DNA from: Saprospiraceae bacterium
GTDB lineage: Bacteria; Bacteroidota; Bacteroidia; Chitinophagales; Saprospiraceae
NCBI GenBank assembly: GCA_027488135.1
Contig: JAIYCH010000062.1
Location: forward strand, 42,091-106,090
DNA length: 64,000 bases
Reading direction: 5' to 3'
Shown here: one piece after another, positions 17,810 through 25,003 of the stretch
Numbering within the stretch: position 1 is the stretch's first letter
How the letters are laid out: each line of letters opens with the position of its first letter
The notes under the pieces: generated by a model
The model's database searches: none
Seen by the model: the letters and a program-made list of their open reading frames with translations, nothing else
Told to the model about the DNA's origin: nothing
Program-made: the position numbers and the translations under genes

Positions 17810-17875
17810 TGATAAAATAACATAAAAGCACCATTGTTTAGGTGGCATACGTTTATATTAGCAAAAAATACTACT

Positions 17876-19984
17876 GTGAATACACATCCATTCAAGCCAA
17901 TTCAGGAATTACTGGAAACCGAATCGGGGATACCTTTTATACATAGAGACCTAAGTTGGTTGAGTTTTAACTATAGAGTTTTACAAGAGGCCATGGATTT
18001 ATCGGTTCCCTTGTTCGAGCGGATCAAATTTTTGGCCATTTACAGTTCAAATCTGGACGAATTTTTTAAAGTACGAATGGCCTATCACAGGTATCTGGTT
18101 CGTGCGGGAAAAAAGGCGAAAAGAGAATTGGAACACGATCCCAAAATGACCATAAAAGAAATCCGGCGCATAGTAAATTTACAGCAGGAGGAATTCAGTA
18201 GTGTTTTTTTGGAACGAATCGTTCCCGGGTTGAAAAAACATAGTATTTATCTGCGACGACGATTGGATTTAAACAACAAACAGAGAGAATTTGTAGAAAA
18301 TTATTTCCACGACCACATGCTTCCATTTGTTCAACCGGTGTTGTTAGTGGGTGAAAAAGTCAGACCTTTTTTGAATAATGCCGCTTTGTATTTAACGTTA
18401 CAAATGAAGCCCATTCACGATTTACATGCCGACGATGAATATGCTTTAGTTAAAATACCATCGGATCATTTACCCAGATTTATCGAGTTACCATCTTCCT
18501 CTGGAAAGCATGAATTGATTATGCTGGACGACATAGTGAGGCATTCCGTATCCTGGATGTTCCCAGGGTACGCCATTATAGACACATTTTCAGTAAAATT
18601 GACCCGAGATGCAGAATTATATATTGATGACGAATTTTCGGGCGATTTAATTCAAAAAATTAAAGAGAGTTTATCAAAAAGGCAGGTTGGACCAGCAGCC
18701 AGATTTGTTTACGATAGAGAGATGCCACCACAAATGTTTGAATTTTTGTGTAAGGTATTTGCCCTTGAGAAAAATGACACATTAAGAGAAGGTAGATATC
18801 ATAATAATTTTGATTTTTTCAAATTCCCTGATTTCGGATTAGTCCATTTGAAGAATAACGCTTTACCTCCCATGGCCTATCCGCTGATAGAAAAAAGCGT
18901 CAATATATTTGAAACCATAAGAACGAGAGATCATCTGCTTCATTATCCCTATCAGTCTTATGAATCGGTCATTCATTTTTTTGAAGCTGCGGCGGTTGAT
19001 CCGGCGGTAACCCATATAAAAATCACCCATTATCGCGTGGCCAAAAATTCACGCATTATGCAAGCCTTAACCGCTGCGGTGTCAGCAGGTAAGCAAGTGT
19101 CTGTTTTTATTGAAGTAAAGGCAAGATTTGATGAAGAAGCTAATTTGAACTGGGGAGAAAAGCTGGAAAAGGAAGGAGTTACGGTACATTACAGCTTTCC
19201 AGGACTTAAAGTACATGCAAAAATTGCCTTAGTCAGAAGACAGGAAGGTGAAACGGCCAAATTATACGCTTACACAGCCACGGGAAATTTCCATGAAGAA
19301 ACGGCACGTACCTACAGTGATTTTGGATTATTTACTGCCGATGAAAGATTAACTAAAGAATTAGCCAGAATATTCTCTTATTTAGAAACGGCTAAACTAC
19401 CGCAACAGGCTTTCCATCATATTTTGGTTGGAAAATTTAATCTCAGGGAAAAGTTAGAGCAATTTATCGATGCGGAAATTGACGCAGCGATGAGAGGAGA
19501 AGAGGCACAAATAATATTAAAAGTAAATAGCATCCAAGACCTTGCTATGATCACTAAATTATATCAGGCTTCACAATGTGGTGTAAAGATAAAGTTAATA
19601 GTCCGGGGTATTTGTTGTTTAGTACCGGGAGTTCCAGGCTTGAGTCAAAATATAGAAGCGATAAGTATAGTAGATAGATTTTTGGAACATGCCCGGGTAT
19701 TTGTTTTTCATCAGGGAGGCAAAGAAGCAGTTTATTTATCGTCAGCTGACTGGATGTTAAGAAATTTAAGTCATAGAATTGAAACGGCTATACCTGTTTA
19801 TAATGAGACCTTAAAGAAGGAAATAGTTAATTACTTAAGGATACAACTAAATGATAATGTGAAGGCTAGGATCATAGATATAAACTTTTTGAATGAATAT
19901 CGGAAAACGGAGAGCGATTTAAGTATCCGATCACAATTAGAGGCTTATTATTATGCGAGGAGAAACACAGAAAATTTGCAATAA
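17876..19984 (+). CDS. ppk1: Polyphosphate kinase 1
   Basis: PPK1 transfers the gamma-phosphate of ATP to polyphosphate reversibly, at the inner membrane. The N-domain opens with FIHRDLSWLSFNYRVLQEA, and IYSSNLDEFFKVRMAYH follows, both diagnostic. HFFEAAAVDPAVTHIKITHYRVAKNS, FIEVKARFDEEANLNWGEKLE, the catalytic-histidine segment LKVHAKIALV and the C-terminal LSSADWMLRNLSHRIE are all present. Total length is near the normal 690-720 residues. No ATG is suitably placed: the frame can begin at TTG 17834 or GTG 17876. I choose GTG because the extra 14 residues are not conserved in style, but this is uncertain. Confidence 0.95.
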   Translation: MNTHPFKPIQELLETESGIPFIHRDLSWLSFNYRVLQEAMDLSVPLFERIKFLAIYSSNLDEFFKVRMAYHRYLVRAGKKAKRELEHDPKMTIKEIRRIVNLQQEEFSSVFLERIVPGLKKHSIYLRRRLDLNNKQREFVENYFHDHMLPFVQPVLLVGEKVRPFLNNAALYLTLQMKPIHDLHADDEYALVKIPSDHLPRFIELPSSSGKHELIMLDDIVRHSVSWMFPGYAIIDTFSVKLTRDAELYIDDEFSGDLIQKIKESLSKRQVGPAARFVYDREMPPQMFEFLCKVFALEKNDTLREGRYHNNFDFFKFPDFGLVHLKNNALPPMAYPLIEKSVNIFETIRTRDHLLHYPYQSYESVIHFFEAAAVDPAVTHIKITHYRVAKNSRIMQALTAAVSAGKQVSVFIEVKARFDEEANLNWGEKLEKEGVTVHYSFPGLKVHAKIALVRRQEGETAKLYAYTATGNFHEETARTYSDFGLFTADERLTKELARIFSYLETAKLPQQAFHHILVGKFNLREKLEQFIDAEIDAAMRGEEAQIILKVNSIQDLAMITKLYQASQCGVKIKLIVRGICCLVPGVPGLSQNIEAISIVDRFLEHARVFVFHQGGKEAVYLSSADWMLRNLSHRIETAIPVYNETLKKEIVNYLRIQLNDNVKARIIDINFLNEYRKTESDLSIRSQLEAYYYARRNTENLQ

Positions 19985-19998
19985 TTTTATTAGAAAAG

Positions 19999-20029
19999 TT
20001 TTTGCAGCTCAAAAAATGTTTTATATTTG
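19999..20029 (+). promoter_or_regulatory. Promoter of the tRNA-Gly/tRNA-Leu unit
   Basis: TTTTTG (19999-20004) and TATATTTG (20022-20029) are spaced by 17 bases and match the Bacteroidota -33 and -7 elements. The box ends 34 bases before tRNA-Gly. A 7-bp inverted repeat (20037-20043 with 20050-20056) lies in the leader. Confidence 0.75.
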
Positions 20030-20063
20030 CACTCTCTTAGAACAAAAGCGTTCTAAATAATTC

Positions 20064-20136
20064 GCGGATGTAGCTCAGTTGGTAGAGCGCAACCTTGCCA
20101 AGGTTGAGGTCGCAGGTTCGAATCTTGTCATCCGCT
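20064..20136 (+). tRNA. tRNA-Gly (anticodon GCC)
   Basis: The sequence folds as a standard 73-base cloverleaf. The acceptor stem is GCGGATG with CATCCGC, the D arm GCTC/GAGC, the anticodon arm CAACC-TTGCCAA-GGTTG with GCC, and the T arm GCAGG-TTCGAAT-CTTGT with one wobble. The discriminator base is T and no CCA is encoded. Confidence 0.96.
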
Positions 20137-20151
20137 CGAATTTATTCTTCT

Positions 20152-20236
20152 GCCCAGATGGTGGAATAGGTAGACACGCAGGACTTAAAATCCTGTGGCC
20201 ATAACGGCCGTGCGGGTTCGATTCCCGCTCTGGGTA
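20152..20236 (+). tRNA. tRNA-Leu (anticodon TAA)
   Basis: This 85-base class II tRNA has an acceptor stem GCCCAGA/TCTGGGT, an anticodon arm CAGGA-CTTAAAA-TCCTG reading TAA, a long variable arm (TGGCCATAACGGCCG region) and a T arm GCGGG-TTCGATT-CCCGC. It lies 15 bases after tRNA-Gly and shares its promoter and terminator. Confidence 0.96.
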
Positions 20237-20244
20237 CTTTTTTG

Positions 20245-20274
20245 AAAGGCTATCTTCGGATAGCCTTTTTTTTT
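20245..20274 (+). terminator. Intrinsic terminator of the tRNA unit
   Basis: AAAGGCTATC and GATAGCCTTT form a perfect 10-bp stem around a stable TTCG tetraloop (20255-20258), followed by a long T run. It lies nine bases after tRNA-Leu. Confidence 0.93.
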
Positions 20275-20275
20275 G

Positions 20276-20567
20276 TTATGAAGAGGTCGGGGCTATGCCC
20301 ATGTGTGATATGTTGGGAAATTAGGCCGCCAGGGGCATAATGGTTAGATACATGTGACCCCTCTGGGGTGAGGCATGAAAATCAGTGAAATCCTATAATC
20401 CTTAAAATCAGTGATTCAAAACCAAGTGTTAAGAAGTAAATTTCGTGTAGAAACATGATGAGACGGATTGAACAGACAGTTGAGCGTTAAGGTGTACATT
20501 TATATCAGGACTATCTTTAAAGAATTATGAAATCTATAAACCTTTTTTAGGACAGATCCCTAATTAT
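20276..20567. repeat. Gene-free stretch with hairpin repeats, left edge of accessory patch
   Basis: No gene is seen. The stretch holds a copy of a GGGGCTA-GCCC-type element (20280-20309) that resembles 23296-23325 at the other side of the patch, a short palindrome ACCCC-TCT-GGGGT at 20357-20369, and degenerate phrases of the form aatcct-taaaatcagtgattc (about 20380-20420) resembling those inside the 119-bp repeat at 23.4 kb. The remaining sequence to 20567 is unremarkable. Confidence 0.6.
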
Positions 20568-21422
20568 TTAAATTGGAACATGCATTAAAATGTTAGCCAC
20601 CGAACTTTTATCCATTTTAGAAAAAGCAAACCATTTTTTACCCAAATCTTTCAGGGATGCACCCAGATGATATACCTCCGTGTTGTCAATAATCAAAAAG
20701 CGATCGTGGCTTTTTGCAAAGGATTTAATTTCAATGTGGCTGAATTGTTCGTTAGCTTTTTTTACATCTAAAGCAGATTGATCTGAAATAGTTTTGGTTA
20801 ATAAAAGAACCTTTACTTCTTTTGCTTTTTTGGTTAAATGCGTAAGCGTACTTTCGTCTATGTAATTGTCAATTAATATAATATGGCTTTTAGCCGAGCG
20901 AATGATTCTGGAAGCCAGTTCGTAAGCATCAAATACTTGTCCTTCAAAGAATACACCTTGGTTAGGAATTAAATGAGAACTGATATGTAAAGAAATGGCA
21001 TCTACTTTTTTAATCAAATGATCCATATTATTCTCAATACGGTTCATACGCTGGTTTAAAGCATAACCTTTCAGCAAATAATCTCTTAGAACATTTGTTG
21101 CCCATATTCTGAATTGCGTACCCTGTTTTGACTTAACCCGATAGCCAACCGAAATAATAACATCAAGATTGTAGTATTCTATCTGCCGTTCAATTGTTCT
21201 TCCACCTTCATTTTGAACTGTCGCAAAATTTGCGACAGTTGAACTTTTTTGTAATTCTCCATCATCAAATACATTATTAATGTGTTTGCCAATAGTCTTC
21301 ACATCCCTGCCAAACAATATAGTTAACTGTTGCCTATTTAGCCAAACGGTTTCGTCTTCTAACCTAACCTCTATGTGCTCAGCAAGTTCGTTTGGACGTT
21401 ACAAAATAATTTCATTATTCAT
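20568..21422 (-). pseudogene. RhuM-family (virulence RhuM/KilA-N-like) gene with an early in-frame stop
   Basis: The frame from 21317 to 20568 encodes a RhuM-type core: GRDVKTIGKHINNVF, NLDVIISVGYRVKSKQGTQFRIWATNVLRDYLLKGYALNQRM, then a C-terminal phospholipase D-like half with SHDRFLIIDNTEVYHLGASLKDLGKKW. Reading further upstream in the same frame gives conserved-looking sequence (RPNELAEHIEVRLEDETVWLNRQQL), then a TAA at 21401-21399, then MNNEIIL from an ATG at 21422. The natural N-terminus is therefore interrupted by a nonsense codon at codon 8. Starting at TTG 21317 would lose part of the N-terminal DNA-binding-like region. RhuM proteins are common on genomic islands; their molecular role is unknown. 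A sequencing error is the main alternative. Confidence 0.8.
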
Positions 21423-21525
21423 AAGCTATTCATTCTGATATTTCGCGTCCTAGGGTATTTTTTTTTGCCGACCGGATTGGTTTCTCTTTCTATTAACATC
21501 TAATTGTTTCTTCTCTGTTGGTATA

Positions 21526-21552
21526 GGGTAAATTTACATGGAAACCTGTTGG
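21526..21552. repeat. Third, isolated copy of the 23.4-kb repeat core
   Basis: GGGTAAATTTACAT-GAAACCT-TTGG occurs here between the RhuM and AAA-nuclease genes. The same phrase occurs at 23438-23459 and 23557-23578 in the tandem repeat. The rest of the 215-base gap (21423-21637) shows no gene. Confidence 0.75.
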
Positions 21553-21637
21553 ATTTGGGTTACCTGACGGTGGGGCAGCATTGTTCCGTAAATAGAGAAA
21601 TGCATCTTTATCTTGAAAGAGCGAATGCGATGCAGCC

Positions 21638-23200
21638 CTACATGGCATAAAATATGATTTCTTTGTAGTCAACTACATGAACCTCCCGACGAATGCGGTC
21701 TTCCCATGATAATTCTAACACGCTTTTCTTCTCGAATAATACCATATATCCTGTTTTTTGACCCAGTCGATCCAGGTAACGGGCTAATTGCTGAATGCCC
21801 TGAGGTTCGGAACGAGCGTCGTGATGCATTTTTATCTCTATCGTAATGACCTGTGATTTCCAGAATATGACCAGATCTGTCCTTCCATTCCCTGTGGCCA
21901 TTTCACGTTCTATGCGTCCTCCCCCATTGATAATCCGTTGCAAAAAAGCCATTAAAAATAATTGATGTCCCGCTTCTTTATATTTATATCTGTCAATCCA
22001 TGATTCTGAATTCCATCGGTAAAAATCAGTAAATGCATCCAGTAATTTGTCCATATTCAGCGTACCATCAGCATTTAAATACCAAATCGTTTGGGCGATA
22101 TCCTGATTAATACTAACAGAAAAGCCTATGGTTAGAATACGCGTTATAATTTCTCTGTATATCGGATTAGCAAATTGGATGGGATTTCCGGTACTGATAA
22201 GCCCTAAATCGCGACAATAACGGATGGCATCATCTGCCCCATCAAAAGCGGGAGAATCACCCGTGATGATACTCATGATAATGGGTCGTACCCGTGGATC
22301 GTCTATCTTGTCAGCTAAACTATCTAAATGAGTTTGACGTTGTTCTATGAGTCTTTCTTTGGCCTGCTCAATCAAGTATAAGGTAATCTCAAGGGTATAA
22401 TCATTCTTTAAAATTTTCCTTACCACCTCATTGGCCAGCGCGTTCGTCAACCAGGGCTGTCCACCTGAATAGGCGTATAACTTTTGTAATACTTCCTCCG
22501 AAAAAACCTGGCCAGTATCCTGCGTATGTTGGTCCAATAATCCACGTACTTCCTCCTTAGAAAACACAGGTAGAAAAAAAGATTCTGCTTTTATATTAAA
22601 GGGCGACCCTGAACCTATCGATGGATTATCGGCCCGGGCCCGCATGCGAAAATCACGGATATCTCGCAGGCCAACCAACGCAATAGATTGAGGGAAATGT
22701 TTAGGGCGGGTTTGAAAGCCATCCCTTAATTGACGTAAAGTAGATATGTGCACGTCGTCATAAAGCGCATCCACCTCATCAAGCAATAAAACCAAAGGTT
22801 TATCTAGTGTATCGCACCAGTCGGTTAGATAATTTCTTAGTAATAAGTTACCTGGTGAATAACCATCCGGATTAGGCGGTAAAGCATTGGGCGATAAAAA
22901 TATTTTAGATGTCAAATACAAAGATTGTATAAACACCTCATTTGCCGTTTCCACGGAGATACTGTTATAACCCGCAGATTCCAAAGAACATACCACAGAC
23001 ACATAATTCCCTTCCTTGTTCAGGCGATGAGCCAGAGCGTGCAAAAAAGTGGTTTTACCTGTTTGACGGGGCGCATGAATGAGAAAGTATTGCTTCGAAT
23101 GTATCAAGTGCAATATGTTATCATACATGTTCCTAAACGGATCTACCATGTAGTGATCTTCTGCATTACACAATCCCGTGGTATTAAAGAATCTTTTCAT
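21638..23200 (-). CDS. AAA-like ATPase with C-terminal PD-(D/E)XK-type region
   Basis: This 520-residue protein has a Walker A motif in HAPRQTGKTTFL (about residues 42-53), a Walker B motif LVLLLDEVD (136-144), SIALVGLRDIRDFRMR as a sensor-1 region, and a winged-helix-like stretch after LYAYSGGQPWLTNALANEV. The C-terminus contains GRTDLVIFW followed by VITIEIKMHH, which fits the D...ExK core of PD-(D/E)XK nucleases. It resembles the AAA-ATPase-like plus nuclease family abundant in Bacteroidota and other anaerobes, of unproven function. It lies in a repeat-rich patch beside tRNA genes and behind RhuM, on the same strand. No toxin-antitoxin or restriction partner is identified. Confidence 0.85.
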   Translation of the reverse strand: MKRFFNTTGLCNAEDHYMVDPFRNMYDNILHLIHSKQYFLIHAPRQTGKTTFLHALAHRLNKEGNYVSVVCSLESAGYNSISVETANEVFIQSLYLTSKIFLSPNALPPNPDGYSPGNLLLRNYLTDWCDTLDKPLVLLLDEVDALYDDVHISTLRQLRDGFQTRPKHFPQSIALVGLRDIRDFRMRARADNPSIGSGSPFNIKAESFFLPVFSKEEVRGLLDQHTQDTGQVFSEEVLQKLYAYSGGQPWLTNALANEVVRKILKNDYTLEITLYLIEQAKERLIEQRQTHLDSLADKIDDPRVRPIIMSIITGDSPAFDGADDAIRYCRDLGLISTGNPIQFANPIYREIITRILTIGFSVSINQDIAQTIWYLNADGTLNMDKLLDAFTDFYRWNSESWIDRYKYKEAGHQLFLMAFLQRIINGGGRIEREMATGNGRTDLVIFWKSQVITIEIKMHHDARSEPQGIQQLARYLDRLGQKTGYMVLFEKKSVLELSWEDRIRREVHVVDYKEIIFYAM

Positions 23201-23295
23201 TTTCCGAAGATACGCCTTTTCAGCGTGGAATGTGCAATCAAGTTGAGGCGTTGGTTAGGCATTGAGTGCGCAGCAGTTTATGGTTTTTGATATAC

Positions 23296-23325
23296 GAAGA
23301 TGGCGGGGCTACGCCCCTATGTGAT
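23296..23325. repeat. GGGGCTA-GCCCC element, right copy
   Basis: GAAGATGGCGGGGCTACGCCCCTATGTGAT-type sequence resembles 20280-20309 (GAAGAGGTCGGGGCTATGCCCATGTGTGAT) in the same orientation. The centre can form a short GGGG/CCCC hairpin. Together the two copies bracket the RhuM and AAA-nuclease genes. Confidence 0.6.
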
Positions 23326-23376
23326 GTATAACTCAACGAGAAAGTAACCTTCTACGAATAAACTTTACTTTCGTAC

Positions 23377-23614
23377 CGAAGACATCCACTGTAATCCTCG
23401 AAATCTTGTAAATCCTTATTCAGAGCCAGGTGATAGCGGGTAAATTTACATTGAAACCTATTGGGGAGAAGACGCGAAGCATCGCGTCTCTACAACGAAG
23501 ACGTCCGCTGTAATCCTATAAATCCTGTAAATCCTGATTCAGAACCAGGTGATAGCGGGTAAATTTACATTGAAACCTGTCGTGGAGAAGATGCGAAGCA
23601 TCGCGTCTCTACGG
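23377..23614. repeat. Two tandem copies of a 119-bp hairpin-bearing repeat
   Basis: Unit 1 is 23377-23495 and unit 2 is 23496-23614, with few differences between them. Each contains the phrases CGAAGAC-TCC-CTGTAATCCT, AATCC-TATTCAG/AATCCTGATTCAG, GGTGATAGCGGGTAAATTTACATTG split over two lines, and near its end a palindrome AGACGCGA-AGCA-TCGCGTCT (23470-23489; 23589-23608 with one wobble). The right end of unit 2 supplies the TAG stop codon of the epimerase gene. With 23201-23376, which holds no gene, this fills the gap between the AAA-nuclease gene and the epimerase gene. Confidence 0.88.
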
Positions 23615-24988
23615 TTGATTTTTTATGCCGTTCATTACATTTATTAATGTTCTAATGGTATGATAATTCCCTTTCCAGATGTTGGATTTACGGCCAAATT
23701 TTGCTTGGGGATCTTTGTCCAAAGAACTGGAGTACCAATCGCCATTTTCCCAGTCAATCAAATATTTTTTTATGAAATTCCATTGTTCAACAAACAATTT
23801 TCGATAATTCATTGGATCATTGGGATATAATTGATGAAAATACCATAAGGTATTTAAGATTTCAGATTGTGCCCACCAATTTTTAGTATCCTTTATGATC
23901 CCCGGAGAATCATTTAATTTATAATAATACCCTGCATCATAAACGCCTGCCGTTTTATTATCCCAACCCCATTTTAATCCGTGATCCACCATTTTTTTAC
24001 CCATATCCAAGGTTTTTTGATGCTCCTTTTTCAATAATTCATCTTTAGGTTCTTTTTTCATTAATTTCAAGGATGCATCCATCAATAAATAAGCTGTTTC
24101 AATGTCGTGCCCATAAGAAACATGATCCAGATGCCATCTTTTCTGTTGAACTTCCGGCAGAGAATCTAGTAAGGAGAATGGCGTAAAATCATTCTCAAAG
24201 AATAATTGTAAAAATCCTTTTTCATGGGTCATTTTATCCCTGATTAAATATATCATTTCAGATAAACGCTTTTTAACCAACGGATCTGGCCAAACAGCAT
24301 AAAGCTGAGTAAATGCTTCCATGAGATGGATAGAACTATTTTGATCTTTAGGCGGTACTCCGCCCCAACCTGAGGTAATTGCTTTACCTTCTTCTGTTAA
24401 AAACTGGTAATATCCTCCGTAAACGGGATCATAACTATTACTTTCCAGCCATAAGAAGACCTTTTTTGCAAATGCTAACACTTCTTCTTCTTTCGTTGCC
24501 TCATACAAAGTAGCCAAAGCATATAATCCAAAGGCATTACCATAAGCATTTTTCAAAATGATACCAGCATCCTTTTCTTTCACCGGTACTCCATTTCTTT
24601 CTACCAGATTGTAAAAACCACCATTAACCTTATCCCACATAATGTTAGTTAAAAACAGATATCCATGGTAAGCATTTGTTGCATAAACATCCTCCTTAGT
24701 TAACATCATTAGCTGAGCACAGGACCAAACATGCCTTGCCTGAGTTACAATCATCTTTTGTTGTTCCCCTTCAGGCTTCCAATCATAGGTAAAATCACTA
24801 AAATAACCCCCTTTTTCAATATCCAGCACACGAGGATACCATACAGGAAGCATATTTTCGAATAATAATTTATCCATTTCCTTTTCTACCCCTTTCCAAT
24901 ATTTATCCTTTGAAATCTGGGCAGATAATGGCCATATTGCGATATAAAAAAGACAACAAAAAATTAATTTCCGGAACATATTAGTCAC
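23609..24988 (-). CDS. Secreted AGE-family (N-acylglucosamine 2-epimerase-like) epimerase
   Basis: This 459-residue protein has a signal peptide (MTNMFRKLIFCCLFYIAIWPLSAQ) and an (alpha/alpha)6-barrel pattern typical of the AGE superfamily: GGYFSDFTYDWKPEG, TQARHVWSCAQLMM, YGNAFGLYALATLYEA, HLMEAFTQLYAVWPD, HDIETAYLLMDASL and NWWAQSEILNTLWYFHQ. Members interconvert C2 epimers or aldose/ketose forms; the substrate here is unknown, and export to the periplasm suggests a sugar released outside the cell. It begins 15 bases after the TonB-dependent receptor gene, so the two are probably one transcript. Its stop codon falls in the adjacent tandem repeat. Confidence 0.87.
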   Translation of the reverse strand: MTNMFRKLIFCCLFYIAIWPLSAQISKDKYWKGVEKEMDKLLFENMLPVWYPRVLDIEKGGYFSDFTYDWKPEGEQQKMIVTQARHVWSCAQLMMLTKEDVYATNAYHGYLFLTNIMWDKVNGGFYNLVERNGVPVKEKDAGIILKNAYGNAFGLYALATLYEATKEEEVLAFAKKVFLWLESNSYDPVYGGYYQFLTEEGKAITSGWGGVPPKDQNSSIHLMEAFTQLYAVWPDPLVKKRLSEMIYLIRDKMTHEKGFLQLFFENDFTPFSLLDSLPEVQQKRWHLDHVSYGHDIETAYLLMDASLKLMKKEPKDELLKKEHQKTLDMGKKMVDHGLKWGWDNKTAGVYDAGYYYKLNDSPGIIKDTKNWWAQSEILNTLWYFHQLYPNDPMNYRKLFVEQWNFIKKYLIDWENGDWYSSSLDKDPQAKFGRKSNIWKGNYHTIRTLINVMNGIKNQP

Positions 24989-25003
24989 ATTTTAACCTAA
25001 GTA

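Noticed and set aside
20064..20236. Site-specific integration at tRNA-Leu
   Set aside because: No integrase gene and no duplicated tRNA 3' end found in the following 3.4 kb; the island idea rests on repeats and gene content only.
23377..23614. CRISPR array
   Set aside because: Only two adjacent 119-bp units without unique spacers, and no cas genes in the window.
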